From: Pseudomonadota bacterium
GTDB taxonomy: Bacteria; Pseudomonadota; Alphaproteobacteria; Rhizobiales; Hyphomicrobiaceae
Assembly (NCBI GenBank): GCA_023412805.1
Contig: JAEZRM010000098.1
Span: forward strand, 1-64,000
Length of the DNA: 64,000 nucleotides
Direction of reading: 5' to 3'
In this document: piece by piece, positions 9,661 to 19,342 of the stretch
How the letters are laid out: each line of letters opens with the position of its first letter
How positions within the stretch are numbered: position 1 is the stretch's first letter
Notes under the pieces: generated by a model
What the model saw: only the letters and a program-made list of their open reading frames with translations
Told to the model about the DNA's origin: nothing
The model's database searches: none
Made by a program: the position numbers and the translations under genes

Positions 9661-10982
9661 TGCTTTGCCTGGCGCGAACGGCCACTGCCTACGATGCCGG
9701 CCTCGATCGCGGCTGCGCCCTGCGGCAACAGAACGAAGAAGCGGCCGGGATGCTTGGTGATGCCAGCGAGCTTGCCGGCTTTGTCACCCGAACCGAAGTA
9801 GATGTCGCCGCGCTCGGGACCGCGAATGGCCGATCCGACATCGTGCGCGATCATCAGGCGATGAAAGCCGCCGTCGCTCTTTGTGCGCGAGGCGTGCGTG
9901 AGCGCGGGCGACGAGACATAGACGGGCGTGCCGATGGCGTGCGTTCCGGCGTCGACGGCGAGACTGCGGCCGGCAACGAGCGGGATCGAGAGCACGCCGA
10001 GCGGGCCTTGGGCCTCGTCTCCCTGAAGCTCACGGAAGAAGACGAAGGATTTATTCTGCTGCATGACATGGCGGCCGCGATCGGGATCTGCACGCAGCCA
10101 GCGACCGAGCGCCTGCATGGTGATCTTGTCGGCGGCGAGGATGTTGTTGTCGATCAGGTAGCGCCCGATGGATGTATAGGGGTGCCCGTTCTTCCCATCA
10201 TAGTGCACACGCACCATCGAGCCGTCCGTAAGACGGATGCGGCCCGAGCCCTGGATGTGCATGAAGAAGGTTTCGACGGCATCCGCGAGATAGAGAAGCT
10301 CGAGATTCTTGCCGCCGAGCGCGCCTGCGTCGATCTCCGCGCGCGTCGAATAGGGCTCGGTTCCGGTCGCGGTCTTTCGCGCGTGGGTGAGCTGGCTGGC
10401 CTTTGCGCCACGCTCGGCCTCGTGCACTAGATTTACGAGATCAGCCGGACGCCGGTAGATGGGCGTCGCAAACTTGTCGTCCTTCGTGCGTGAGCCTTCG
10501 AGCACAGGCTCATAGTAGCCGGTCAGCAATCCTTGCTTCGCGGCGTGGACGACGCGGTGGGGCTGAAATTCACGCTCGAAGAATGCGCGGGCGGCTGCTC
10601 GGGTCACAGGTTCGGGAAGGGCCGCCGCAGCATCACAGGTGGCCAGTAGAGCCGGAGGCAGCGCGATCGCGCCGGCGCGATTGCCTGCACGAGCCGCGGC
10701 CTTGAGGCGCGGGCAGGATGCGCGGAAAGCCTTGAATGCCGCGAGATGGTCGTCGGTATCCCAGCCGGGGAGATCGGCGAACGTGACAGGCTCGAAAGAT
10801 GCCGAGCCCGTGGTGGTCGTGCTCACTGGTGCTCCGCGCGGCACTTCGGCGCTCCCCTTCGAGCAGGGTGGAATTGCGACAAGACTAGCACCGAGCACAG
10901 CAAAGGAAAGCAACCGGATTGCCGGGCGCCATCGTCCTCCTGAGGCACACGTCAGCGCGATGCGCTTGTACCGCAGATGCAC
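9657..10982 (-). CDS. mltA: Membrane-bound lytic murein transglycosylase A
   Basis: Lytic transglycosylase that cleaves peptidoglycan glycan strands to 1,6-anhydro-muropeptides. The 441-residue product shows the MltA barrel block (LLTGYYEPVLEGS, GSGRI, YDGKNGHPYTSIG) and the C-terminal 3D domain with catalytic-type Asp residues (AHDVGSAIRGPERGDIYFG). The N-terminus has a hydrophobic segment and a Cys near residue 39, so it may be exported or a lipoprotein. The start read here is GTG at 10982 behind a G-rich stretch. It sits between the Tim44-like gene (65 bases upstream) and the Smr gene, an order common in Hyphomicrobiales. Confidence 0.92.
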   Translation of the reverse strand: MHLRYKRIALTCASGGRWRPAIRLLSFAVLGASLVAIPPCSKGSAEVPRGAPVSTTTTGSASFEPVTFADLPGWDTDDHLAAFKAFRASCPRLKAAARAGNRAGAIALPPALLATCDAAAALPEPVTRAAARAFFEREFQPHRVVHAAKQGLLTGYYEPVLEGSRTKDDKFATPIYRRPADLVNLVHEAERGAKASQLTHARKTATGTEPYSTRAEIDAGALGGKNLELLYLADAVETFFMHIQGSGRIRLTDGSMVRVHYDGKNGHPYTSIGRYLIDNNILAADKITMQALGRWLRADPDRGRHVMQQNKSFVFFRELQGDEAQGPLGVLSIPLVAGRSLAVDAGTHAIGTPVYVSSPALTHASRTKSDGGFHRLMIAHDVGSAIRGPERGDIYFGSGDKAGKLAGITKHPGRFFVLLPQGAAAIEAGIVGSGRSRQAKQ

Positions 10983-11047
10983 GATGCCCCCGTTGGCTCC
11001 GGCGTTTCCTCGCTCGGCCTATGCCGCCCCCCGGCGGCCGGCCTGCC

Positions 11048-11806
11048 TCAGTTCGGCGCCTGCGTGGCGATCAGGCGCCAATTCGGATCGCGTGAGGCGG
11101 CCTCGCGCGCGAACGTCCAGATATCGACCACTTCCTTGATTTTCTTCGCATCACCGGAAATGACCGCGCCAGCCTTGTCGCGCGTTGCCGAAATGAGCTC
11201 GCTGACGAACTTGACGGTCACATGGGCCGTGCCGTTCTTGAGCTCGGCTTCGAGAAGGTCCGCCTTGTTGATGCCGACGAAGCTCTGGTCGATGATCTCG
11301 CCGCGCGCCTCGCGATCGCTGATGGCGCCGGAGAAGCCGTCGAAGACCTCCTTGCTCAGCAGCGCACGGAGCGCCTTGCGGTTGCCCTCCGCGAACGCCG
11401 TGACGATCATCTCGTAGGCTTGGCGGGCCCCCTTGATAAAGCCGTCGGGGTCGAAGCTGCGGTCGGCGCGCACGATCGAGAGGAGCCCCTCTTCGAGATT
11501 GCTGTCGCCGCCGGCAAAGGTGCGCACGCGTTCTTCTGCGGCCACGTTGGCCGCTGCCGCAGCCGTCGCCTCGCCCGCCTGCTCCGGGCGGTCCCGCCGA
11601 GGAAGGGCCACGACCTTGTCGTTCGTTCCATTCTTGGCCGAAGCCTGCGCCCGCTCGAGTGCTCGCTCGCGCTTGCGATCGATCCGCGCTTCGTCGTCGC
11701 CCGTGCGTCTGCCGAGGACGCTCCTGAGCTTCAGGATGATCACCACCGCCAGAACCAGGAACATGATGGTGAAGATGTCGATCTTGCCGTCCATAAGGTC
11801 AGCCAC
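11048..11806 (-). CDS. Tim44/TimA-like domain protein
   Basis: A 252-residue protein with an N-terminal membrane anchor (residues about 9-28), a charged Ala/Arg linker, and a C-terminal Tim44-like domain from about residue 120 (FDPDGFIKGARQAYEMIVTAF onwards). Bacterial members are membrane-attached and related to the mitochondrial import motor subunit Tim44; their function is poorly defined. It is divergent from fxsA with about 250 bases between the starts, and leads an apparent operon into mltA and the Smr gene. The usual alphaproteobacterial neighbour secB is not present. Confidence 0.88.
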   Translation of the reverse strand: MADLMDGKIDIFTIMFLVLAVVIILKLRSVLGRRTGDDEARIDRKRERALERAQASAKNGTNDKVVALPRRDRPEQAGEATAAAAANVAAEERVRTFAGGDSNLEEGLLSIVRADRSFDPDGFIKGARQAYEMIVTAFAEGNRKALRALLSKEVFDGFSGAISDREARGEIIDQSFVGINKADLLEAELKNGTAHVTVKFVSELISATRDKAGAVISGDAKKIKEVVDIWTFAREAASRDPNWRLIATQAPN

Positions 11807-12059
11807 TTTCCATAGAATAGGCCTCTCGCCAGCGTAGGCCGCAGTCCTATGATGTAGGAGTAACCAAGTCTCCGGTCCAGGCCTCTACCCGCAACCCTCG
11901 CAGGGCGCTCAAGACCGGAAGGGACCGCCTAAGGGACCGCCGCCGCTGGTATTCTCGCCGAACTTACGGCATTCATGGGGTGAAGCCAACCGGAATGCGA
12001 TGTCCAAAGTAGCCTCATTCCGGCCATATGCAGCCCCAAATCCCGCTGGGAATCACCCT

Positions 12060-12584
12060 ATGCGCTTGGCACTGTTCGCGCTGCTCTCGATACTGCCTCT
12101 TCTGGAGATCGCCCTGCTCGTGATGTTCGGGCAGTGGGCAGGCGTGTGGCTGACACTCGCCATTGTCGTCGGCACGGCGATCCTCGGTGTGGGCGTCATG
12201 CAGCGGCAGGGGCTTACCATGATGCTCCGCACTCAAGAGGCGGTCATGCGGGGCGAGCCGCCCGTCGGCCCCATGATGGAGGGGGCCATGACGGTCATGG
12301 CCGGCTTCTTCCTGATCATGCCCGGCCTCATTACGGATACGCTTGGATTTCTGCTCCTCATCCCGCCCGTGCGCAAATTCGTCGCCGGACGGCTGGCCGC
12401 AGGCATGTTCGGCGCCGCGGACATCGATGTGGAGGTCTATGAGAACGAGCGGCGACACGAGCCTCGCGCTGGTCAAGGCAATGCCGGTGTCGGGAACGGG
12501 GGCCCTGTCATAGAGGGCGACTTCGAGCGCCTCGACGAGCGTCCGGTCGATCCGCGTAAAGGCCGCCCTGGCGAGAAGAGCTGA
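12060..12584 (+). CDS. fxsA: FxsA family membrane protein
   Basis: A cytoplasmic membrane protein whose E. coli relative, when overproduced, relieves phage T7 exclusion by the F plasmid. The product is 174 residues from the ATG at 12060 (MRLALFALL), which begins directly with a membrane segment as in other FxsA proteins. The frame stays open to 12000, giving a 20-residue longer and less likely start. The conserved core of three to four hydrophobic segments (IAL.VMFGQWAGVWLTLAIV, MAGFFLIMPGLITDTLGFLLLI) is followed by a polar tail. Confidence 0.88.
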   Translation: MRLALFALLSILPLLEIALLVMFGQWAGVWLTLAIVVGTAILGVGVMQRQGLTMMLRTQEAVMRGEPPVGPMMEGAMTVMAGFFLIMPGLITDTLGFLLLIPPVRKFVAGRLAAGMFGAADIDVEVYENERRHEPRAGQGNAGVGNGGPVIEGDFERLDERPVDPRKGRPGEKS

Positions 12585-12643
12585 TTGCGTCCCCCCTGCC
12601 CCCGCCGCACGCGGCGTTACCCATAACCTGGAGAAGAGCTGCC

Positions 12644-13003
12644 ATGCCGACCGCGGGGCCACTTGCGTACGCGATGCCGATACTCCTGCTCGTCGCGTCG
12701 AACATCTTCATGACGCTCGCCTGGTATGGACACCTGAACTACAAGTCGAAGCCCCTGATGCTGGTCATTCTCGTCTCCTGGGGCATTGCCTTCGTCGAAT
12801 ACTGCCTCGCCGTGCCCGCTAACCGCTACGGCCATGCGGTCTACTCGGCAGCCCAGCTCAAAACCATCCAGGAAGTGATCACGCTCATCGTGTTCGCGGG
12901 CTTTTCCGTCGTGGTGCTCAAGGAGGGGCTCGGCTGGAACCACCTCGTCGGCTTCACGCTGATTGCGGCAGGCGCGGCCTTCGTCTTTTTCGGTAAGGGC
13001 TGA
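12644..13003 (+). CDS. DMT-type small membrane protein (DUF486)
   Basis: A 119-residue protein with four membrane segments and the DUF486 pattern (LAWYGHLNYKSKPL, WGIAFVEYCLAVPANRYGH, FAGFSVVVLKEGLGWNH). It belongs to the drug/metabolite transporter superfamily; the substrate is unknown. GGAG lies upstream of the ATG. The next gene starts three bases after the stop, so the two are almost certainly co-transcribed. Confidence 0.88.
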   Translation: MPTAGPLAYAMPILLLVASNIFMTLAWYGHLNYKSKPLMLVILVSWGIAFVEYCLAVPANRYGHAVYSAAQLKTIQEVITLIVFAGFSVVVLKEGLGWNHLVGFTLIAAGAAFVFFGKG

Positions 13004-13006
13004 GCC

Positions 13007-13780
13007 ATGGATCCGGGGGCATTGGCGCTGCTGGGGCTCGGCGCGCTCGGGGGCGCGGTCGTGCAGGCGGCGACGGGCTTTGGCTTCGCCATCGTCGCAG
13101 CGCCGCTGTTTCTGGTCGCGATGAATTCGCACGCGGCGCTGCAAGTGCTCGTCGTCGTTCATCTTGTACAGACAGTCATGATGCTGCGGGGTGTGTGGGC
13201 GCTCGTGCCGCGGCAAATGTTCAAGGTGCTCGTCATCGGTGCGCTGATCGGCAGCCCGCTCGGCCTTCTCGTTTTCATGCGGCTCGACGTCAAAGCGCTG
13301 AAGCTCACCGTCGGTGTGCTGATCCTGCTTTTCACGGCGCTGCTGATCGCGCGTGAAGTGGGATGGCTTACACGCAAGCCGCCGGACCGGACCGCCCGTG
13401 AAGCCAGTGGCGACGCGACGCAATCCCCGCTCGCCTATCTGACCGGTGCAGCGTCGGGCGCCATGACAGCCCTGCTCGTGATGCCGGGCCCACCGCTTAT
13501 GCTGTACCTCTCGCACGCGCCGCTGCCGCACGCGAATGCACGTGCGCTGGCGGTATCCTTCTTCGGCCTCTGCTATCTGTTCGTGACGGCGCTCAACACG
13601 TTCTGGGCCGGCATGGGCGAAGGTGTGTGGTGGCTTGCATTGGCTCTCGCGCCTGTCGTCTATCTCGGCACGCTGCTTGGGCTGCGGCTTTCGCGCTATC
13701 TCACGCAAGGTGCCTTCCGCATGGCCGTCCTCGTGCTGCTGGTGCTCTCGGGGCTCGGCGCGATCCTGTCGGCCGGCTGA
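13007..13780 (+). CDS. TauE/SafE family sulfite/organosulfur exporter-like protein
   Basis: A 257-residue permease with about eight hydrophobic segments and the TauE/SafE layout: an N-terminal LGALGGAVVQAATGFGFAIV block and a second related block (LTGAASGAMTALLVMPGPPLM). Family members export sulfite, sulfoacetate or related anions, but many are uncharacterised. It starts three bases after the DUF486 gene and ends the plus-strand pair. Confidence 0.88.
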   Translation: MDPGALALLGLGALGGAVVQAATGFGFAIVAAPLFLVAMNSHAALQVLVVVHLVQTVMMLRGVWALVPRQMFKVLVIGALIGSPLGLLVFMRLDVKALKLTVGVLILLFTALLIAREVGWLTRKPPDRTAREASGDATQSPLAYLTGAASGAMTALLVMPGPPLMLYLSHAPLPHANARALAVSFFGLCYLFVTALNTFWAGMGEGVWWLALALAPVVYLGTLLGLRLSRYLTQGAFRMAVLVLLVLSGLGAILSAG

Positions 13781-13829
13781 CGGAACCGCGCCGGACGTGC
13801 CGGCGTTCGATGCTCAGAAACCCAGCTCC

Positions 13830-14009
13830 CTACAAGCCCTTCACGATGTTGCCGATCAGCAGCACGAAATACGCGCTGATGGCGAGCCAGTATTCTTGAT
13901 GCGGCAGGTAGCGCGGGATCGCGACGAACCCGGTCTTCATGAGCATGGCGAGGGTCGCCAGCACCAGCGCGATCAGGAAAACCGGAATGGAGGGAGGATT
14001 TAGGCGCAT
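13830..14009 (-). CDS. Small hydrophobic membrane protein
   Basis: A 59-residue product (MRLNPPSIP to the C-terminus IVKGL) with two predicted membrane segments (about residues 8-27 and 39-56). I chose the ATG at 14009 over an upstream in-frame start because the protein then begins just ahead of the first hydrophobic segment and AGAAG precedes it. I recognise no named family. It converges with the TauE-type gene. Confidence 0.6.
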   Translation of the reverse strand: MRLNPPSIPVFLIALVLATLAMLMKTGFVAIPRYLPHQEYWLAISAYFVLLIGNIVKGL

Positions 14010-14270
14010 CGAGGGCTCTTCTGTCGGCTGGCACTGCGATGCAGGCGGGACACGGCGCAATGCCGAATGGTGCTCCGTGGCCTGCAGTATGGGAAACCTC
14101 GCATACCATGACCGAGGATGGCTCGGTTTGGAATGGGTTGTTAATCAAATGATGGGACCGTTAACCAAGACACATATTCGACGCAAACGCGGCCTACCTC
14201 ATAATAGTGGCTGGTGGGCTCAGTAGCGTCGTTCGGTTCGGACTTGTTCTGTGGAGTTGCGGGCAGCGTC

Positions 14271-15128
14271 ATGGCCACCATGTACTTGTTGAAGTCAGTT
14301 CGCGGCTCCGCGATATCCGCCCTCGGCCTCGTGGCCCTCACGAGCATCGCGATCACGCCGCAGGCTCATGCTTCGGAGCCTTGGCCGGCCGAGATCCAGG
14401 CTAACTACCGTATCCAGTTCAACGGCTTTGAAGTTGGCCAGTTCACGTTCAATTCGAGCGTGCACGGGCGTACCTATGCCGTCTCGGCCAATGCCGATAT
14501 CTCCGCCTTGCTGGGGCTCGTGCGCTGGAATGGCGCAACGCGTGTTGCCGGTGCGCTCGCAGGTGATGCGCCGCGGCCCTCCGGCTTTTCCTTCGACTTC
14601 CGTGGCAGCTCGAAGTCGGGGTCGGTGCGCATGGCCTTCGCCAGCGGTGCCGTGAAGACCGTCGATTTCAATCCGCCCATGCCGGATCTGCCGGGCACCG
14701 TTCCGGTTCAGCCCGTTCACATGCGTGCGGTGCTCGATCCGCTGAGCGCGATGCTCGCACTGAGCCGACCGAAGGACGGAAATCCGTGCAATCAGCGTGT
14801 TGCCGTGTTCGATGGCAAGGCTCGCTTCGATCTGACTTTCTCGCCCAAGGGTGAGGTTCCCCTGACCGAGAACAAGGCGGGAGCGACACCCGAGACGCTG
14901 AGCGTCTGCCGAGTGCGTGTTGTGCCCATCGCGGGCCATGTGGATGATGAGAAGGCGCAGGAACTCAAGCGGAACCTCGGTATAGAGATCGCCTTCCGCG
15001 CCGTTCCGGGCGCCGGGCTCTTCGTACCGCACCGCATCACCATGCCGACCTTTGCCGGTTCGGCCGAGCTCGTCGCGCAGAGCCTAACCATTCGCACCAA
15101 TCGCGAGCAGATCGCGCTCGTGAACTGA
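14271..15128 (+). CDS. DUF3108 domain protein, exported
   Basis: About 285 residues with a signal peptide (hydrophobic run SAISALGLVALTSIAITPQ, cleavage near AHAS) and a DUF3108 beta-rich domain starting at ANYRIQFNGFEVGQF. DUF3108 proteins are periplasmic or outer-membrane-facing and of unknown function. The frame is open up to 14214; ATGs at 14271 and 14280 both place the signal peptide correctly, so the exact start is uncertain. The paired Cys residues in the second half could form a disulfide. Confidence 0.82.
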   Translation: MATMYLLKSVRGSAISALGLVALTSIAITPQAHASEPWPAEIQANYRIQFNGFEVGQFTFNSSVHGRTYAVSANADISALLGLVRWNGATRVAGALAGDAPRPSGFSFDFRGSSKSGSVRMAFASGAVKTVDFNPPMPDLPGTVPVQPVHMRAVLDPLSAMLALSRPKDGNPCNQRVAVFDGKARFDLTFSPKGEVPLTENKAGATPETLSVCRVRVVPIAGHVDDEKAQELKRNLGIEIAFRAVPGAGLFVPHRITMPTFAGSAELVAQSLTIRTNREQIALVN

Positions 15129-15399
15129 CGTGCAGTTCCCTGGCTGACCGGACATTTGCGTGTCCACTTGGGGCCACCGCGGCGCATACTGCTCATGTCC
15201 CGTAAGCGGGCATGGCCTTGGCGCGGGGGGAGCGAGAGCACGGCGCAGCTCTTTTCAGCAGGTGCGGCGGGGCGAGCAATCCGTTCCCGGCCCACCATAG
15301 GGCGGGAATATTTCGGCCATTCGCCGAATTCATCGCTTGATTGCCGAACACCGCTCTGCGATGCCTGCCCATGGCACGCGAAGTTCGCCAGGAGTGGAT

Positions 15400-18300
15400 A
15401 TGCCGCTTGAGACCCGCATCCGCAATGTGACGGCCGTCCTCGGCCCGACCAACACGGGCAAGACCCATCTCGCCATCGAGCGCATGCTCGGTCACGAGAG
15501 CGGGATGATCGGCCTGCCTCTGCGGCTGCTCGCACGCGAAGTGTATGATCGCATCGTGGCCCGCGTCGGCCCGGGCAATGTCGCGCTCATCACAGGTGAG
15601 GAAAAGATCAAGCCCGAGCGCCCGCGCTACTGGGTCTCGACGGTCGAGGCCATGCCGCGGGACGTCGACGTCGATTTCCTGGCGATCGACGAGATCCAGC
15701 TCGCTTCCGACCCCGATCGCGGTCATGTCTTCACGGATCGCCTGCTGCATGCCCGCGGCCGTTCCGAGACGCTGCTGCTCGGCGCCGGCACCATGCGCGA
15801 TGCGATCAGCGATCTCATTCCCGGCGCGAACTTCATCTCGCGCCCGCGCCTGTCCAAGCTCACCTATGCCGGCCAGAAGAAGCTCACGCGCCTGCCGAAG
15901 CGCACGGCGATCGTCGCCTTCTCGGCGGCCGAAGTCTACACGATCGCCGAGCTGATCCGGCGGCAGATTGGTGGAGCGGCTGTCGTGCTCGGCGCGCTCT
16001 CTCCGCGCACGCGCAATGCGCAGGTCGCACTCTATCAGTCCGGCGATGTCGATTACCTCGTCGCGACCGACGCGATCGGCATGGGCCTCAATCTCGACGT
16101 CGATCACGTGGCCTTCTCGGCGACGCGCAAGTTCGATGGCCAGAACCATCGTGATCTCACACCCGGCGAGCTGTCGCAGATCGCGGGGCGCGCCGGTCGC
16201 TACATGAATGACGGCACGTTCGGCGTCACGGGTGACGCCGAGCCTTTCTCGGCGGATGTCATCGATCGGCTCGAGACGCATTCGTTCGACAGCGTGAAGG
16301 TTCTGCAGTGGCGCAATCGCGATCTCGATCTCGCGACGATCGAGCGCCTGCGCGACAGTCTGCGCGAAGCGCCGACCGAGATCCGGTTGCAGCGCGCACG
16401 CATGGCGGATGATGTGCTGGCGCTCGAGAGCGTCAGCGCGGATGCGGATGTGCGAGCGAAAGCCCAGGGACCGGCGGCCGTCGGACGGCTTTGGGAAGTC
16501 TGCCAGGTGCCCGACTATCGGAAGATCTCATCGCAGAGCCACGCCGAGCTCGTCGGCACGCTCTACAAATTTCTCATGTCGCCGGAAGAGCGCATCCCGA
16601 CTGACTGGTTCGCCAATCAGGTCGGACTCAACGATCGCACCGATGGTGATATCGATACGCTGGCGACGCGCATCGCGCATATTCGCACCTGGACGTTTGT
16701 CGCAAATCGCGCCGACTGGCTGGAGGATCCGGCCCATTGGCAGGAGCGCACGCGAGCGATCGAGGATAGCCTCTCCGACGCGTTGCACGAGCAGCTGACG
16801 CAACGCTTCATCGACAAGCGCACGAGTGCGCTCATGAAGGGCCTGCGCGACAAAGATGAGATGAACGCCGACATCGCTGCCGATGGCGCGATCATGGTCG
16901 AGAACCACTACGTCGGGCGCCTCAAGGGGTTCCGTTTCTCGCCGGACGCCAACGCTGAAGCGCAGGGCATTCACGGCAAGGCCGCGCGCAATGCCGCTGC
17001 CCACGTGCTGGTGAAAGAATTTGCGATGCGCGCGCGTCGCGTCGCCTCCGCACGCACGGATGCCTTCAAGCTCACGCGCAACGGGCGCGTGCTCTGGCGC
17101 GACGAGGAAGTCGCACGTCTCGAGGCGGGCGAGGATCCGCTGAAGCCGCAGGTCGTTCTGCTGGCGGATGACAATCTGACTGGCCCCGACAAGGAGCGCG
17201 TCCAGTCGCGCCTCGATGCCTGGATCGGCGAGATCATCAACGAGCGCCTGAAGCCGCTCATCGAGCTTTCGTCGGCCGAGGACCTCTCCGGCATGGCGCG
17301 CGGCATTGCCTTCCGCCTCAAGGAGGGGCTCGGCATACTCGAGCGGCAAGCCGTTGCCGACGATATCCGGGCGCTGGATCAGGCCGCACGCGGGCAGCTC
17401 CGCAAATACGGCGTACGCTTTGGCGCCTTCAACATCTATCTGCCGCTGCTGCTCAAGCCGGCTGCGGGTGAATTGCGCCTCGTTCTGTGGGCCTTGAAGC
17501 ACGCGGGCGAGCACAACCTCACTCTCGATACGTTACCCGAGCCGCCGAAGGCTGGCCGCACGTCGGTTCCGGCTGATCCGGCGCTGCCCGGCGCGTTCTA
17601 TCGCGCGACGGGCTATCACCTCTGCGGCCAGCGCGCCGTACGCACGGATATCCTGGAGCGGCTGGCAGATCAGATCCGTCCCCTCATTGCCTGGAAGCCC
17701 GGTTCGGGCGGCGGCACGCGGCCCAAGGGCGCAACCGGCGACGGCGGTTTCGTCGTGGTACCGGAGATGCTCTCGATCCTCGGCTGTTCGGCAGAGGAGC
17801 TCGGTGGCGTTCTGCGCACGCTCGGTTTCCATGTCGATCGTCGCCCGGCCCCAAAGAGCATGATCGATCCGGCGCCGATCACGCCTGTGGCGCAGGCTGC
17901 GGCGGCGACGGCGGCTGACGCTGAGACCGTGGCCACGGAGGAAAGCGTCGCCGCATCGGAGGAACTTGCCACCGACGCGACCGAGCCTGCGTCGACGCCC
18001 GCCGAGGCTGAGGCGGAGGCTGCTGTGGTCGAGCCGGCGGAGGCAGCGCCGGCAACTTCGGAGCCTGCTGTCGTTGCTGAAGTTGAAGCCTCTCCAGCGG
18101 TCGCCGAAGCTTCGGACAGCGTCGAGCCTGCAATCGCAGAGCCCGCAGTCGCGGAGACTGCGCCAGAGGCGTCAGCACCGGAAGGTGCCGAAGCCGCCGC
18201 AGCGCCGGAGCCTGTTGGCGAGGCGGCAGCCGCGCCTGCCGAGGAAGTCCTCATCGAGATCTGGCGCCCGCGCCGCCGCCATCGCGGGGAAAACCGCGCT

Positions 18301-18795
18301 GTCGACGGCCGACAGGAGCGCCAGGGCGAGCGTCATCGCCGTCATGGACGCGATGGGCGTCGCGATGGTGGCAATCGCCAGTCCAGTAGGCCGGGGGCGC
18401 CGGCAGCGCCCGCTGCAGCGCAGGCGGGCGGCGAGACAGCCCCTGCAGATGCCGCGCAGCAGTCAGGCGAGCGCCGAGACGGTGGACGCCGTGATCGCAA
18501 TCAGCGTGGCGGCCCGCCCCGTAACCGCGATGGCGAGCGGCGTGAGGGCCGGCCCGATCAGGCGTCGCGCGGCCCGCGCGAAGATCGTGACCGTCGCCAG
18601 GGTGGCGGCAAAGGGCATGGCGGAGAAGGCCGGCGCGAGGATCGCCGCCCGCCGCGTGAGGATCGCTCGCAGGGCTATATGCGCTCGGCAGCGCCACCGA
18701 AGCGCACCACGGTCGATCCGGATTCGCCCTTCGCGGCACTCAGTGCTCTGAAACAGCAGCTCGAGAAGCGAGGCAACGAGACGGGCTCTTCATGA
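15400..18795 (+). CDS. SUV3-like superfamily 2 RNA helicase with long charged tail
   Basis: A 1131-residue ATP-dependent helicase related to mitochondrial SUV3. Walker A GPTNTGKT is at residues 15-22, DEIQ at 97-100, and motif VI QIAGRAGR at 260-267. AGGAG five bases before the ATG at 15400 sets the start; the longer open frame from 15337 lacks this. After the helicase and SUV3-type C-terminal regions comes an Ala/Glu-rich stretch (about residues 825-950) and then an Arg/Gly/Asp-rich basic tail (about 955-1110), an RNase E-like disordered scaffold design. It overlaps the S4 gene by four bases (ATGA), suggesting a joint RNA-processing role. Confidence 0.9.
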   Translation: MPLETRIRNVTAVLGPTNTGKTHLAIERMLGHESGMIGLPLRLLAREVYDRIVARVGPGNVALITGEEKIKPERPRYWVSTVEAMPRDVDVDFLAIDEIQLASDPDRGHVFTDRLLHARGRSETLLLGAGTMRDAISDLIPGANFISRPRLSKLTYAGQKKLTRLPKRTAIVAFSAAEVYTIAELIRRQIGGAAVVLGALSPRTRNAQVALYQSGDVDYLVATDAIGMGLNLDVDHVAFSATRKFDGQNHRDLTPGELSQIAGRAGRYMNDGTFGVTGDAEPFSADVIDRLETHSFDSVKVLQWRNRDLDLATIERLRDSLREAPTEIRLQRARMADDVLALESVSADADVRAKAQGPAAVGRLWEVCQVPDYRKISSQSHAELVGTLYKFLMSPEERIPTDWFANQVGLNDRTDGDIDTLATRIAHIRTWTFVANRADWLEDPAHWQERTRAIEDSLSDALHEQLTQRFIDKRTSALMKGLRDKDEMNADIAADGAIMVENHYVGRLKGFRFSPDANAEAQGIHGKAARNAAAHVLVKEFAMRARRVASARTDAFKLTRNGRVLWRDEEVARLEAGEDPLKPQVVLLADDNLTGPDKERVQSRLDAWIGEIINERLKPLIELSSAEDLSGMARGIAFRLKEGLGILERQAVADDIRALDQAARGQLRKYGVRFGAFNIYLPLLLKPAAGELRLVLWALKHAGEHNLTLDTLPEPPKAGRTSVPADPALPGAFYRATGYHLCGQRAVRTDILERLADQIRPLIAWKPGSGGGTRPKGATGDGGFVVVPEMLSILGCSAEELGGVLRTLGFHVDRRPAPKSMIDPAPITPVAQAAAATAADAETVATEESVAASEELATDATEPASTPAEAEAEAAVVEPAEAAPATSEPAVVAEVEASPAVAEASDSVEPAIAEPAVAETAPEASAPEGAEAAAAPEPVGEAAAAPAEEVLIEIWRPRRRHRGENRAVDGRQERQGERHRRHGRDGRRDGGNRQSSRPGAPAAPAAAQAGGETAPADAAQQSGERRDGGRRDRNQRGGPPRNRDGERREGRPDQASRGPREDRDRRQGGGKGHGGEGRREDRRPPREDRSQGYMRSAAPPKRTTVDPDSPFAALSALKQQLEKRGNETGSS

Positions 18796-19211
18796 CGCCA
18801 GACCACGGCCAAAGCACCGAGGCGGACAGAGCCACTGCAGAAGGCGGCCAGCTCCGTCTCGATAAGTGGCTGTGGTTCGCGCGCGTCGTGAAATCGCGCA
18901 CGCTCGCTGCCGGTCTGGTCGAGGAAGGCAAGGTCCGTCTCAACCGCGAGCGCACGACCAAGCCGAGCCAGATGGTGCGTATCGGCGATGTGCTGACCAT
19001 CGCCGTCGGACCGCGCATCAGGGTGCTCGAGGTGGCGGCGATCGGCAGCCGGCGCGGCCCCGCCACGGAGGCGCAGGGGCTCTATATCGATCGCTCGCCG
19101 CCTGCGAGCGCGGCGCCGGTTCAACCCGGTCGCGGAGAAAGACCGAGCGGCGCTGGCCGTCCGACCAAGCGGGACCGCCGTCAGATCGACCGCCTCACCG
19201 AGCCCGACTGA
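18792..19211 (+). CDS. S4 domain RNA-binding protein (HslR/Hsp15-like)
   Basis: A 139-residue protein with an S4 RNA-binding domain at about residues 20-75 (LRLDKWLWFARVVKSRTLA, then EGKVRLNRERT and the GD.L....G turn) and a basic C-terminal tail. HslR/Hsp15 relatives bind 50S subunits carrying stalled nascent chains. It is translationally coupled to the helicase gene, a pairing conserved in many Hyphomicrobiales. Confidence 0.9.
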   Translation: MTPDHGQSTEADRATAEGGQLRLDKWLWFARVVKSRTLAAGLVEEGKVRLNRERTTKPSQMVRIGDVLTIAVGPRIRVLEVAAIGSRRGPATEAQGLYIDRSPPASAAPVQPGRGERPSGAGRPTKRDRRQIDRLTEPD

Positions 19212-19342
19212 CCACGTCTTGATAGCGATCAAGGCGCGCCGGCTCAGTGCGAGCCATGTAGGCTGCAGCAATTGTGATGCTGCGGACGGCATGGCACCAT
19301 GCCCGCAGACCTGCTGAGCGCACCAACGCGAGGGCCAGTGAC

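Noticed and set aside
15193..16281. 362-codon minus-strand frame across the helicase start
   Set aside because: Shadow of the helicase core, which carries all superfamily 2 motifs on the plus strand.
17900..18250. Repetitive GC-rich stretch in the helicase gene
   Set aside because: It is low-complexity Ala/Glu coding sequence, not a mobile or regulatory repeat.
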